Assembly (NCBI GenBank): GCA_050084985.1
Contig: JBITNC010000001.1
Span: 196,416,001-196,480,000 of the forward strand
Reading direction: 5' to 3'
Origin: Nageia nagi
Lineage: Eukaryota > Pinophyta
DNA length: 64,000 nucleotides
Made by a program: the position numbers and the translations under genes. The notes beneath the pieces were generated by a model, which saw only the letters and a program-made list of their open reading frames with translations, was not told the origin of the DNA and searched no databases. Every line of letters begins with the position of its first letter. The stretch's first letter is position 1. This document shows, piece after piece, positions 31,660-43,887 of the stretch.

Positions 31660-33620
31660 TTGTTTGTTAGAATAAATATAATTTATAATTGATTGATAAA
31701 CCAACTTTTGGTTTATTTGTGAAATTGTATTTTACTTACTAATTTTTTGCAATAATATTATTAAAATTATTTTATTTTTATTGTAATTTTTTTTTAAATA
31801 AAGTATATACTAATAAATCAATTACAAGTTTATAGACATGTAAATAAAATTATTATTAAAATTATTTCTCTTTTTATTGTTATATTTATAAATTCTTTAC
31901 ATTTGTAAAATTAAAAAAAAAAAAAAGATAACTACACTTTTTATAGTTTCCATAGATTTGGCTTTTTAGTGCAAAATAAATTATATTGACATGTTGTTTA
32001 GTACAAAATTTAATTGTATAATTAAAATCAATTTTAAATATAAAATACTAAAATAAAAATCTATTAATATCTTTCAAATTTTACATACCTTTAAATTTAA
32101 AGCTATAAATGCCATATAATATGTTTTAGACTTATGTACATTTGGAATCAATTTATTAGGTTTTGTATTTATTTACTATAATTTGAAAATTGATATCTTA
32201 ATGCAATATTTTATATCAAAATACATATAAAATACAAGAAAATGCATTATTGGTAGGTGGAGAATACCAATTATAAATGCTATCCTAAAAGTCATTAACT
32301 ATAATAGAAAGCTTTATCCTACTTATCCATTTTGGCCAATTTTTAACTAATTAAAATTATGCTAATAATAGATATAAGAGAATGCCTTTAAATTATGGAA
32401 AAAATGAAAAATACATTTAAAAGTTACAATCAATAATTTTAGAATTCCAATATCTTCTCTTATATGATCAACAATCATACTTGCCCTCAATGTCACCTTC
32501 GTAACCACTTTCAAGATGTCTCCTTATGACACCATGCATAAACAACAAGAACTCAATTACACTAAACATGAAAAGCCAAAGAATAAAAAAAATTAGCTCT
32601 AAATGGGAATTCATCTTAATCATGCAATAGCATGGGTGTTATCTAGATAAATACCAACAATGAAGGCATTTTCAATATAAATGTGAGTACTCAATGAACA
32701 ATAAAAATATGTAAATAATGATGATGTCACATAATTAATATAATCAATACATGAGCATTTTAGGGTCCAATTAACAATGTTGAAGCTGACCATTATTGAA
32801 TATGAATATTGTAGCAATAGGTGATCATTCAAAATATAACATAATAGGTGCATTTAATAATCATAAAGGGAACATATGGAAGTTGAAAAATTGACTAAAT
32901 GAGAAGAGACCATCCAAAAAATAAAGTTAAAGAATAATCATACATGCATAATTAAAGAAAAATACTTAACAAAACTCAATTTTCCTTTATAGAAATATAA
33001 ATTTATTCTTACAAAATTTGAATGTATCCTCCAAATATAGAAACTTAAATCATTAACTAGCAGGGGGTGCCCACAAAACTAAATAATTTCATACCCAATA
33101 AAATTTTACACATATTTTAGTAAAGTGTGAATGTGATCAAGCTCTAATAAAATATGTATTGAATTAAGAACACAAAATTGGATGCACTATACCTCAAAGA
33201 ACTAAAATATGGGTATTATCGTAGTTAAACCTAGAGAACAAAGGTATTTTAGAGATGAATACAACTAATAAAGATTTTGAAAAACTAGAAAGGACAATTA
33301 GATCTATAGCAATGTTTTAACAAATGAATCTACTCTACATAAACTATGAATAATGATCAAATAATTTAAGAATTGTAAAGACATAATGTCATCATTGAAG
33401 TTGCCATCACAAGAATGCTATCATCTAAAAATCAACCATCTCAACAAAGTATTCATGGAGTTATCTAGATGTGGATATATTAAGCTCTAATATCATTAGA
33501 GGATTGGTATTAGATTGTAAATTTGATATGTATTAACTTAAAATCTTAAGAAATGACTTTTCACTTTACCTCCCATAAACATCTCTTAGATTCCCTAAAG
33601 ATACTTCATATTCAACTTCT
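31660..33620 (-). mobile_element. Non-coding LTR-retroelement remnant, copy 2
   Basis: This is the second direct copy. Its PBS-like site (+ strand aagctctaatatcatta, about 33,480-33,496) reads TGATATTAGAGCTT on the minus strand. That is two transitions away from TGGTATCAGAGCTT. Homology between the copies ends at about 33,613. Copies differ by many substitutions and small indels, so the duplication is old. Confidence 0.6.
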
Positions 33621-34344
33621 TAGGAATCTGGAATTACAATAATATTTTAATCCAAAAATAAAACTATTTCTAATAAAAAATAATAACTTTTGGCACCTAA
33701 TATTAATGGTATGGACTTGTCTTCCAACAATTCAAAATATTCTAATAACCTTATTGATAAATCCACTAGGGTTAATTCCTTTAGTGTAACATCATGAATT
33801 GAATATTATTTTACAATTAATAATAACCATAACCCATAAGGAATTAATTAATTTCTTTGATAAATCCACTAAGGTTAATTCCTACATCACTGTCTATTTG
33901 AGATAGGTGGCTTATTTGATATACAATGTGATGTATTATTGGTCTTCATAATTCATCCATAATTTCAATGTGTGCACCTCTAAATAAGTAATAGAACCAA
34001 CCTCAAATGTTATAGTAGATGAGATGAATAAATATGAAATGCTATTTAGTCTCTTATTCCATGTTGCATAGTTTGCATATGTATTGGTCTCTAGGGATAT
34101 GATGGATATGTTGATACAAAATTAGTATGAGAAAAATCCTTATCTAGCAAAGGGGTAGACAAATACAATGAGATATAGGAGTATTTTAACATCATTTCAA
34201 ATCTATTGGTTTGTAAAACCTATAAAATTTTTCCATTAGTAAATATAATATCAATTAACTATTTGAATATTGATAGAATAGGTAGATATGATTATTTTAA
34301 CATCCTTTTAAGCCTATTAGTTTATAGGACCTATAGAAGTTTAT

Positions 34345-34346
<2 letters not shown>
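33621..34346. other. No gene; two weak local duplications
   Basis: gataaatccactagggttaattcct (33,752) recurs near 33,862. The phrase attttaacatcatttcaaatctattggttt (about 34,174) recurs near 34,296 as attttaacatccttttaagcctattagttt. Otherwise AT-rich decayed DNA. Confidence 0.4.

Positions 34347-34381
<35 letters not shown>
34347..34381. repeat. (AT)n microsatellite
   Basis: About 17 uninterrupted AT dinucleotides. Confidence 0.95.
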
Positions 34382-34385
<4 letters not shown>

Positions 34386-34589
34386 ATTTAAATGATGTGA
34401 AATATTGATTTTACTTTTATTATTGTTCACAAAATATTAAAAAAAAGTTAAATATAATAAAAATATTTAAAAAATAAATAAATTGACAAATGAGGAGCAT
34501 TCACCTCCAACTTAGTAGTAATGAATAATGCAATGAGAATTTGTTATTGGTTCAATAATAGTTAATCCTCTACTGAAAATCTACTATTG

Positions 34590-34850
34590 GCTAAGCATTA
34601 ATGAATTTCACAGTGTAATTCACTACTGACTAGGAAACAAAATTCTCATAATAAGAATATGCTATCAAATAGATAATGTTTAATACCATAGTAGGAATTT
34701 ATTATTGATAAGGGAACATGCATCAATGAATTTCATAGGTGTAATTCACTATTGACTAGGAAATAAAAATCTCATAATAAGAATATGCTATCAAATAGAT
34801 AATGTTAATACCATAGTAGGAATTTATTATTGATAAGGGAACATGAATCT
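34590..34850. repeat. Tandem duplication, unit about 128 bp
   Basis: Two highly similar copies share tgtaattcactactgactag, ctcataataagaatatgcta, ataccatagtaggaatttat and tgataagggaacatg. Identity is above 90 percent by eye, so this duplication is younger than most in the region. Confidence 0.8.
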
Positions 34851-35329
34851 TATAGTAAGATTCCCATAACATTAATTTTTTACTACTCATATAATAACAA
34901 GGATCTATGATTGACTTGATAAAAGTGGATATATTACTGCTCAAACTCCTATATTTAAACCTCATTACACCAAAAAAGGGCATTGGAGGCAAGGTAATTT
35001 GAGGTAGTTTGTGAGTGATGATTTTTAACCTTCCCAATTTTTATTTTAAGTGATAAAATACCCCCAAAAAAATTAATGAGGTAGTGAAACCCAACTCCTT
35101 AGTGAAAACAAAAAAAAAAAAATGGTTTGGGTGAAAACCCAATGTTGATGGATTTTCTGCCAAAAATTGGCACTTGTGGGATATTTTCTTGTTTCTTAGA
35201 TAGCATGGAAAGAGTATCCATTAGTCCATTTGCACTTTCAATTTGTGAACCATTCAACATAAGAGCTTAATTTATAGGATACATGAGTTAGAAAATTTTA
35301 TATATGCTCTCATGGAAGTCAAATATGAT
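34851..35329. other. No gene recognised; left flank of the inserted gag-only element
   Basis: The last 45 bases (around gagttagaaaattttatatatg) resemble the right flank of that element at 44,569-44,604. The element therefore interrupts a pre-existing repeat or gypsy coding end. Confidence 0.4.
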
Positions 35330-35981
35330 TGGAGACCCTAAATAATGCAAATTAATTATTAATGGGTTAATTAATTGCACTATTTGGTCTATTTATTTTT
35401 TGAAATAAAGCAGAATATGACAATAGATGATTAATCATATAGGTTCATTTCATTAACATGCATATCCAATTAATTAAGGAAGATACACAAATCAAGAATG
35501 AGTAATATAACATACATAAGCATGATGCCAATGCCCTGATAATAGTACATCGCCAATGTCATGTGATAAAGTGAATCAAGAGTGCAACAAAGATAAAATG
35601 AAAAGTGAATAAATAATTTATGAATATAATGAAAGTACAATAATGTTTGAGATAAGAAATTTAATTATTACAAATAAGAAGCCTTTCTAAAGTTTTACTT
35701 TGCAAATGATATTCAAGTCTTTGATTCTCTATTCGATCTTTAGTTGAAGAGGCCTTGGGTCTTCTATAATTTTTCCTTTGTCTAATCTCCTTCTAATGAT
35801 AATCCCATCATTCATATTTGTAAATCTTGAATGCATTTATATAGGGATGATGTAATTATAGGATTTGACCTCTTGTGGCATGGCCTACACCTTTCTTATA
35901 CATTTTTAATCCCTTTTTAAATGATACATCGTTAAAGGATTAAAATGATTTATTAAATACATCAAGGTTCATTTTAAGGCA
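35330..35981 (-). repeat. 3' LTR of the gag-only element
   Basis: It pairs with 43,888-44,559 at about 80-85 percent by eye, an old insertion. The minus strand has a TATATAAA box at 35,836-35,843. Confidence 0.85.
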
Positions 35982-35997
35982 TTTACATTTCCCCTAT
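35982..35997 (-). promoter_or_regulatory. Candidate polypurine tract of the gag-only element
   Basis: The minus strand reads ATAGGGGAAATGTAAA immediately before the LTR. The position fits, but the tract is impure. Confidence 0.45.
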
Positions 35998-36545
35998 TTG
36001 GATGTCTGATTGAAGCAATGAAATTACATGTCCAAAGAAGAAGTGTAGCCAAGATATAGTAGAAAATTTACTGATCCTTTTATTGATATTGATTGAATGA
36101 TGATGAGGGTCCTTATGTTGCCCTTCCCTTTTGACTTAGGTGCCCCAGGAAAGATCCTTAAGTGAAGTAGCCAAGGAAACATTGTTGAAGAAGATGTATT
36201 CAAGAATACTATTTAGATGATGTTTGAATGACTATAGAAATCCATATCCGAGGTTGGAGATGGAAGATATGACATGCCTCCTTTATACTTTTTCAATCAT
36301 GAATTTGGCCATTCTGTTATGTTTGATACTTGGGAAGTTGATGCAATAATGTTCATGCCTTGAAATAGAGAGGTGATGGTTGGGTAGTGGAAATAGAAAT
36401 GAAATGTACACTATTGGTGACCTAAAAGATAGCGAGCATGGCACTAGTGCCCTATTTTTAGTTGTGTTGCCTACTAGAGCTGAGAACCTATAATGGTATG
36501 TTAGTCATAAAATCATAGGATGGATGCATAATAAGCTACTTTTTC
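35998..36545 (-). other. 3' non-coding part of the gag-only element
   Basis: No open frame of note and no recognised motif. It lies between the PPT and the 191-bp array. Confidence 0.4.
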
Positions 36546-37260
36546 CATTAGAGATGATCCAATGTCAACAACTTACTTATGGATGCATCTTGATTTATCT
36601 TTTAAGTGAGTGAACTCTCACTAGCTATGTTGATGGCCATCAGTGATCATACATTTATGTGTCTATGATCTGAAGATATTATGCTTTGGATTGGTTCAAA
36701 GAAGAAACCATGTGGATACATAGTGAAATTTGTTATCCATTGGAATGATCCAATATCAACAAATTGCTCATGGTTGTATCATCAATTTACTTTTAAGTGA
36801 GTGAACTCTCACTAGCCATTTTGATGGCCATCGAAGATCATACATTTATATGTATATGATCCAAAGATAATATGCTTTGGATAGGTTTCAAGTAAGAACC
36901 ATATGGATACATAACAAAATGCATTGTCCATTGGATATGATCCATGTCAACAAATTGCTCATGGTTGTATTGCCAATTTACTTTTAAGTGAGTGAACTCT
37001 CACTAGTTGTGTCGATGGCCATCGATGATCATATGTTTATATGTCTATGATCTGAAGATAGTATGCTTTGGATAGGTTCAAAGTAAGAACCATATGGATA
37101 CATAACAAAATACATCATCCATTAGAGATGATCCAATATCAACAAATTGCTCATGATTGTATCGCCAGTTTAATTTTAAGTGAATCAACTCTCACTAGTC
37201 ATGTCAATGGCCATCGATGATCATACACTTATATATCTATGATTTGAATACATTGGGCAT
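36546..37260. repeat. Tandem array, unit about 191 bp, nearly 4 copies
   Basis: Units begin at about 36,546, 36,735, 36,930 and 37,119 with ccattagagatgatccaat or a variant. Each unit holds agtgagtgaactctcact (a 6-bp stem hairpin; agtgaatcaactctcact in the fourth) and ends of the type gatggccatc (a perfect 10-bp palindrome in at least three units). A tgatca and atgatctgaagata follow. The units differ by about 10-15 percent, except that the hairpin and palindrome positions are well kept. Confidence 0.85.
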
Positions 37261-38869
37261 TTGCAACAAGGATAAAATAATTATAATATGCTATGCTAGA
37301 TTGGTAGAATATCCTATATAATATCCAAAAGTTTTGCTCATGGGGTACCATGGCTAAAGATTTTATTAGTATTCTCCTAATAGTATGCTATCGAATAATT
37401 ATTCATGGATAAATAATGGAAGCACAGAAGGAGAATCCTAAAAAATACCTAATATTCAAACCTGTAATAATATAAAAAGTTGAATTTGATTAATTCCATA
37501 CAAAGGAATACATCGTTGATGCCCTAAAATCAATCAATGTATGTCGTTGATGTTGTAGTATTCTTTGAATTTTTTGAAATAAAATTATTTTAGCTTTTGT
37601 TAGTCAAAATTTGTTGATTCATCATACTTGCAATTGAATATGAAATTTCCCTAACTAATGCTAAAAAAGGGGGTAAAGGAAGCCATCTTGCACATGCATG
37701 AAACCCAAATCCACCATGTCATCATTCAACACATGGAGGAGAACATAGTTGTTCAAAGCTACAAAAAATGTAACTTAGAATACAAAGTGAAGTCTAGAAG
37801 GGGAGATAATACCCCTTCGATCTACATATTTCTCCATGCCAATTAGGCCATGCAAGAGATGTTGATTTATTCACTTGGCATGCATCAATTCTTGTTAATA
37901 AGTATCAACTTTTCCAAATGCAAAATTAACACACTTAATAACATCAAATGAAAATAAAATACCTCTACCTAATGAGGGAAGCATAATTGTTGTACCAATC
38001 CTCATGCTAGGAAGTTGCCATTAAGGTAAAGTACAGGAGGGTATTTAATTTTTGATTAACTCACACATTGATATGTCATTGATGCCTTGATGAAATACAC
38101 TTCCAACATCATGAAATAAGTGGAGCAAGCCATCCAATTAACAGTGGCTTCATATGTCACCAAATCTTGCAAGTATCATGGACCTTGGCTTCTTGGGAGC
38201 AACCTTCTTGAAGATAGAATTTTACCTTGCAAATGGCTAAGATCAAGTATTCATAATCTAATTTCTTTAGTTGTATATCATAAAATATCCACTATCATAT
38301 GAAAAACTAGCAATTAATGGATATGAAAAGGGTGCATTAGAAACTCACCTAAATAGCAAATTAGCATGCCATCGACACCCTAAATTTATATAAATTTTAA
38401 TAAAAAATGCAAATGAAGTAAAATTTACTTAAGACATATGGATGTCATTTGAATAAATTTTTATCATAAATTAAATTCAACATATATCAATAGCACATAC
38501 AACTTAAAGAAATGGATGTCGATGGCACCATGCAAATGGTAATTTTTAGTGCCTGGGAAAGAATGGGAGGGATTTAAAATTTTTGCAAGGCAAATGAGCT
38601 CTCCACATAAATATTTAGGAGTTGTATGCATAAAAAGAGGTGATGCCCTAATCTAAGCCCAAATTCAACTTATAAAATCAAAATTTTATCAAAAATAAGT
38701 CATTTTGACCTCAACACCATTGCCACTTGGAGTGCTAAGGAGGAAATATTGACCTTATCCTAGAATTGGCTATATTTGCCACCCTACTATCAATATTGTA
38801 TGGTTAAAGTGCCCCTTGCACCCATAGTTTGTGCATGTTGAGTAGAAGGGTATTTAATAGTTATGGCTA
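37261..38869. other. Internal non-coding part of the gag-only element
   Basis: A few short open frames (for example 37,658-37,846, +) have no family resemblance. The phrases catcgttgatgcc, cattgatgcc and atcgacacc recur at 37,510, 38,075 and 38,370. No domain is recognised. Confidence 0.35.
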
Positions 38870-40330
38870 CCATCGATTAGAGAGGTATCCATAAGCCAAT
38901 TACAAGGAGGATAGGTTATTTAGCGAAGTATCTTCACAATCTACCATTTGAGCATGTAGTAAGTACACATGAATTTGATGTGTTATATTTTTTATTATTA
39001 CAGTAGGTAGAGGATGGACTAACAGACCAAACAATATCTTGAAGGATCATAAGGGTTTGATTTAGGGTGGGCCTATGAGGACCATAGCTTTGGATTTGGC
39101 CTGAGTTTTCCCATGAACTCAATAGTTGGATGACATTTTAGATTGATGTGCATTAGAGGAGCTTGCTTATATAGGGATGGTACAAGTGGATAATCTCCCC
39201 TTCTCATAGCCTTTGCTGAGATATGGGATCAAGATTGCTGCACTTTTCACCTTCCTAGTAGTGAGATGATAGTGACTCTAGAGGATGTGTATCAGATCTA
39301 TGGTAATACCCATCAAGGGTTGCTTAGTGTGGTAGCATGAGATGGGGGATGATAACATGTAGGGATTGGAGTGTTTATGGTTGATCAAATCAAATGACCA
39401 TGATTGGGATCATCGATTGGTGAGAATCATAGAGGGTTGCAGATATGCTTGAGTGGGGAGACACTTGAGGCTACATGTGGTACCTATTTATGTCTGGACA
39501 AAATCCATTTATCTTTTCCTCTCAGGATGACATGGATAGTGCAAGAGATATGCACTCGAGGGTGATAGTTTGCATGGGGCTCAATAGTATTGATATAGCT
39601 TTACAGAGATTTCTACACATTCATCAATGTTAACAAGGTTAATGTGATGATTGCTCATGTCAACCTCTTATAGGTATGGACATATGAGCATATAGTGGTG
39701 GTGAGATTGATTGAGATCCAAAGACCTAGAGATGACCTAGCAGATATAGTATTGGTTTGTTGGACAGGTCCACTTGGTGGGTACAAGCCATTGTAGTTCA
39801 TAGAGGCATGAAGGAGGTAGATGGATGGCCTATAGGAGTTCAATATAGTGTGGATATGCTATGCAAACTATGTATGGCATGATGATGCACACCATTTGGC
39901 ATGGGTTAGATAATCCCATTTCTTCTAGACTTGGTGAAAGATTATGGAGCTATGTCATCTGAAGCATGTGCTAAGGAAGTTTGGGGTATTATAGCCTATT
40001 CCAATTGTGCCCCTAGCATACTTAAGATGTCATGTAGAGTGGGATGTACCTATCAATGTTATATATATGCCAACATGGAATGCTAGATGGGGAGAGCCAT
40101 AGGCTTTAGATGCCCTAGTAGATGTGATGCAAGTGCCAAGGGTTGCCCTCAACTATGCAAGATGGTGGGTAGGAGTGCACTTGGGTCCATTGGGGTTGGA
40201 TGAGGTAGAGAGTGGTAGTGATGATGAGGTTGTGAGCTAGGCATATGAGGAGGAGGATCAGATTCATGTGGATAATCCAATCCATGATGGGCCCCCACCA
40301 GTCAGGGATCTTGAAGTATTAGTGGTAGTT
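38870..40330 (+). pseudogene. Plant mobile domain (PMD) protein remnant, antisense to gag
   Basis: In broken + frames the order of the plant mobile domain (PF10536, the domain of MAIN/MAIL1 and PP7-like plant proteins and of several transposons) is readable. It starts with LLIAFAEIWDQDCCTFHLPS, then EMIVTLEDVYQIYG (39,200-39,305). AWGSIVLI then a stop and LYRDFYTF follow (39,572-39,625), then VWTYEHIVVVR (about 39,675). Then come WICYANYVWHDDA and HLKHVLRKFGVL, and PINVIYMPTWNARW (about 40,050). An acidic tail with DEVESGSDDEVV ends near 40,330. There are roughly twenty stops and some frameshifts. It lies on the strand opposite to gag, between gag and the 3' LTR. The function of the domain is not settled, and as it stands the remnant cannot make a protein. 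Confidence 0.75.
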
Positions 40331-40863
40331 ATCCATGCCCTAGGTAAGAAAGACTCAACTTATAGCTTTATGATTTTCAAATAAAATGGTTAATGGGAGA
40401 ATAACAAGTATCATGTTTGATATGATAGAGGATGTAGATACTTAGGTAACTACCTTCGAGGTAGAGTTGGCCATAATGAAGGCCACACTAGTGGTGAGAG
40501 ATGCAAAGGTTGCTTCACTATCATAGACAGTGAAGAGCCTCCAAGATAGACTCACGATACCCCCACCAAATCACTAGTGGTCTTTTCTATAGAGTCAACA
40601 TGATTAAATAATAGAATAAGCCCAAGAGATATCCAAGATGTAGGCCAAGTATGTGAGGGACAAGATTTCTTAGAGACTCATGGACTCAAGACTAGTGGTA
40701 TCTTAGTTGGAGTCTCTATCTTGGGTGTGAGTGTAGGAAATGGAAGGAGAGTATGCTTAAGGAGTGATGCCTCTAGTATTGGGGCTAGTGCCCACCCATT
40801 AAGGTGGAGGATGTAGGGCCATGGCCCATTTATATCTATTTTATATAAAAAAAATTGACCCTA

Positions 40864-40909
<46 letters not shown>

Positions 40910-41774
40910 TCATTATTTATGGACTCAACACTCTTTGTTTTTTATTTTTGTGTTATATTTAGATGGTTGACATTGGACACACACACATGCATAATGAACC
41001 CTAAAAACTAACTACTGTTAATAAAACATGCTAAATACACACACATTATGCTATGTACAACTAATAATGAGCATAAGATAGGCACACAAACTAAAATGAC
41101 ACACAATTTGAAGGAACCAAAGGTACCTTGGAGAAACTAGTAAAGGACATGAGGGTATGTATGAGCATATATGTCATGACACAATACCCAAGATCAGCTT
41201 AGAGGCTAAGACACAGTGTTTAGAATGATAAAAAAGTAAATTTTAAATATTCTATATCACAAAAACCATGATAAGGGTGCCCCAAAACAAAGATAGCAGG
41301 ACATTGGTACCATGCTTAGACATGAGTTTGATCCCCATATTATGGACATTGGAGGGAAATGACATATACAAATTAGACAAATCATTGGACTAGTGCACAC
41401 ATATAATAGGAAAAAAAGATACAAAAATACTCAAGCTACTAATATACACCGATTAATATTCAAAAAAGATCAAGGAATAACCTTATGTACCTGGGGAGTT
41501 TTCACCACCCAAATACACTACATAGAGGTAGGAAAAAAGAAGCGCACTCTTGTAGTAGTCATCCCTATGCCACTGGCATCCTGAAAGCAAGAATTCACAT
41601 TATTGGTGTTATGCCATTTGATTCCATTCATGTTCCTATTTGGAGGAGGATGCCTATATGCACGAGTGTTAACCGAAAAAAAATGTAAATTATAGGAAAC
41701 ACTTATTGTACTGATGCACCCTTGAGATTATGAATATGGTAGGGGGTTATTGAATACCCTTAGCTATGCATTAT
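40331..41774. other. Internal region where pol would be expected; no pol motif seen
   Basis: It contains an (AT)n run and eroded sequence. I searched both strands by eye for YxDD, DSG/DTG and integrase motifs and saw none. Two short overlapping + frames at 41,393-41,688 have no known domain. Confidence 0.4.
40871..40906. repeat. (AT)n microsatellite
   Basis: About 18 AT dinucleotides inside the gag-only element. Confidence 0.95.
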
Positions 41775-43822
41775 CTAGATGTATAGGTGTTGTCTATAAT
41801 TCCAAGTTAGATGACTAGATACCCTATGATAATTGCAAAATTCTTCATAGTGAAAATTTTTAAGCACACCATTAGTAAACTTAGGTTCAATAATAGGAGA
41901 CAATTCAAACAGTTCCTCATCTAATAATACATTCAAAATATTAGCAACACTATCAATCAAAGGAGTATATTGGTGAGTATATTTGGGTGGAGAACTACCT
42001 CATTTTTTATGTGCAACATGATTTGCTTCAATATTTGTTTGATTTTTAGTAATAAGTTTTGTAGGTGAAGCATGATCAACATATTTCATATCACTCAATT
42101 TTTAAATGCATGATTCCTTTTTGGTAACAATGTCAATCATATCTCCTAAAGACATATCATGATTAGAAATGACAAATAATTTATGTATAGGTAAGAGACC
42201 ATCCACAAAAATATGCTTGAGTTCATGTTCATCCATGGTGGGTTGATTAGCAGTTTATTTCTATACCTTCACAAAATCCTTCATTGATTGGTTAGGGAGT
42301 TGTTTAATTTTGCACAAGTCCTTAAGATAAACCTTCTCAATAATGTTATAACCATAATTGTGCAAAAATATGCAAATCAGATCCTCATACCTATCAATGC
42401 TACTTTCAAGAAGTTGGAAGTACCATTTTTAAGCCTCATCCTTCAAACTGTAAGAAAATAACTTAGCCAACAAATCTTGGTCATGCATATATTCAAGAGT
42501 TTGTTCATGAAATGTACGAACATGCATCTTAGGATCCTGTATACCATAAAACTTAGTAAATTTGATACTCTTTTTCCTAAGGATTATTTTGGTAAGAATT
42601 TTATCAGTGAGAGGTCTTTTTAAACATGAAAGGAAATCATCTTCATCATTCACAATATTGTTAGGTCCTCCATTGGTCTTTGGGGATGGTGGTAGGGGAG
42701 GAGGAGGTTGTTGTATATTGTTTGGTGTAAGAAGTAGAGTATTCTTCAAAATAGTAAACTCATTAGTACGATTAACCCTATCCTTCTTAAGTTCATTAAA
42801 TACCCTACTAAGATTTTTAATTGCATATATGGGGACTCTTTAAACCAATCAGTACGCTCTTGTATATCCATAATAATACCTATTTTAATATCATGTTATG
42901 TCATGATCTAGTTGTTGTTGATAAGCTTCCCTAATGACATCATGGAGTGTATTTTTAACAAGAGCTAAATTTTCATCATGATGGGAAATGGCCTTACTTT
43001 GGGAGCTCTCACCTTTTTCAAAATGCTTGGGATTAAGTATGAGGTCACTATAATCATCATCATTTTTTTCATCATGGGAATCATCCTCTCCATGGAGTTT
43101 TACATCAAGAATTTCTTACTCAATGCCTTTATTGGGTTGTAGAACCAAATCTAACTCAAGAAAATGTACATCATTTCCATTGTGCTCACAATCAAACATG
43201 TTATCGATGTCATTCTCATAATCCAATTCAACACCTAGTGTCTATGGAGTAGGAAGTATGCATCTTGAATATCTTATATAAATGAATAAACTATCTTCAA
43301 ACTCTGCTGGTTTAGATGGATCCTCAATGATATTAGTCCCTATTAGCAAGTCAAACACTAAAGGAGTATTATTTTTGATAAAAATTATAATTTTTATGGA
43401 TATGATAACACTTACTTAAATAGACCTATCAAAGGGAGGGACCCTATCAAGTTTAAGAATATCATTCTCATCTTTTGTGATCTCTATGGGTTCTAATATG
43501 TTATCAAAATTAGAGGGATTGATATTAGCATATGTAGGAGGAGTCTCACCTATAATATTCATCCTATTACTAGAACTAGAACCAAAGGATTTAGGATCCC
43601 AAAAAGTATTAGGAGGAGGTGCTTGAACTAAAATTTAGGATTTATTCGAAGACTTATCCTAATTTTAGAAAAATTAATCTTAGACTTTGATATTCTAGGG
43701 TCTTCTATGTCAAGATCCATCTTAGGGATATAAGCAAAACAAACCCTAGTTTTATCTTGCTCTTTAGCTATGATTTGGAGCATTTCATCTTTAGGGAGGA
43801 AGAGTAGTGAAAATTCATTCAT
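41775..43822 (-). pseudogene. Ty3/gypsy-like gag (Tat-type), several stops
   Basis: The start is the ATG at 43,822, about 50 bases after the PBS. The N-terminal frame (43,628-43,822) runs MNEFSLLFLPKDEMLQ and ends at a stop. The middle is acidic (DDSHDEKNDDDYSDLI near 43,050) with stops. A proline-rich run (PPPPLPPSP) precedes the capsid-like domain with IKFTKFYGIQDPKMHVRTFH and LLAKLFSYSLKDEA (42,429-42,749). The C-terminal frame (41,775-41,960) ends with FTNGVLKNFHYEEFCNYHRV, like the CxxH-type terminal motif of Tat-lineage gag. The full length would be about 680 codons. Confidence 0.75.
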
Positions 43823-43870
43823 AATGTTACAGAAGGATTTTTCCCTAGATGAAGACCTAGGTGTGTAAGA

Positions 43871-43885
43871 GCATCGGGTTCACCA
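43871..43885 (-). promoter_or_regulatory. Primer-binding site of the gag-only element, tRNA not identified
   Basis: The minus strand reads TGGTGAACCCGATGC two bases after the LTR end. It starts with TGG, as required to pair with the CCA end of a tRNA, but it is not the iMet site used by the other elements here. Confidence 0.55.
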
Positions 43886-43887
43886 AA

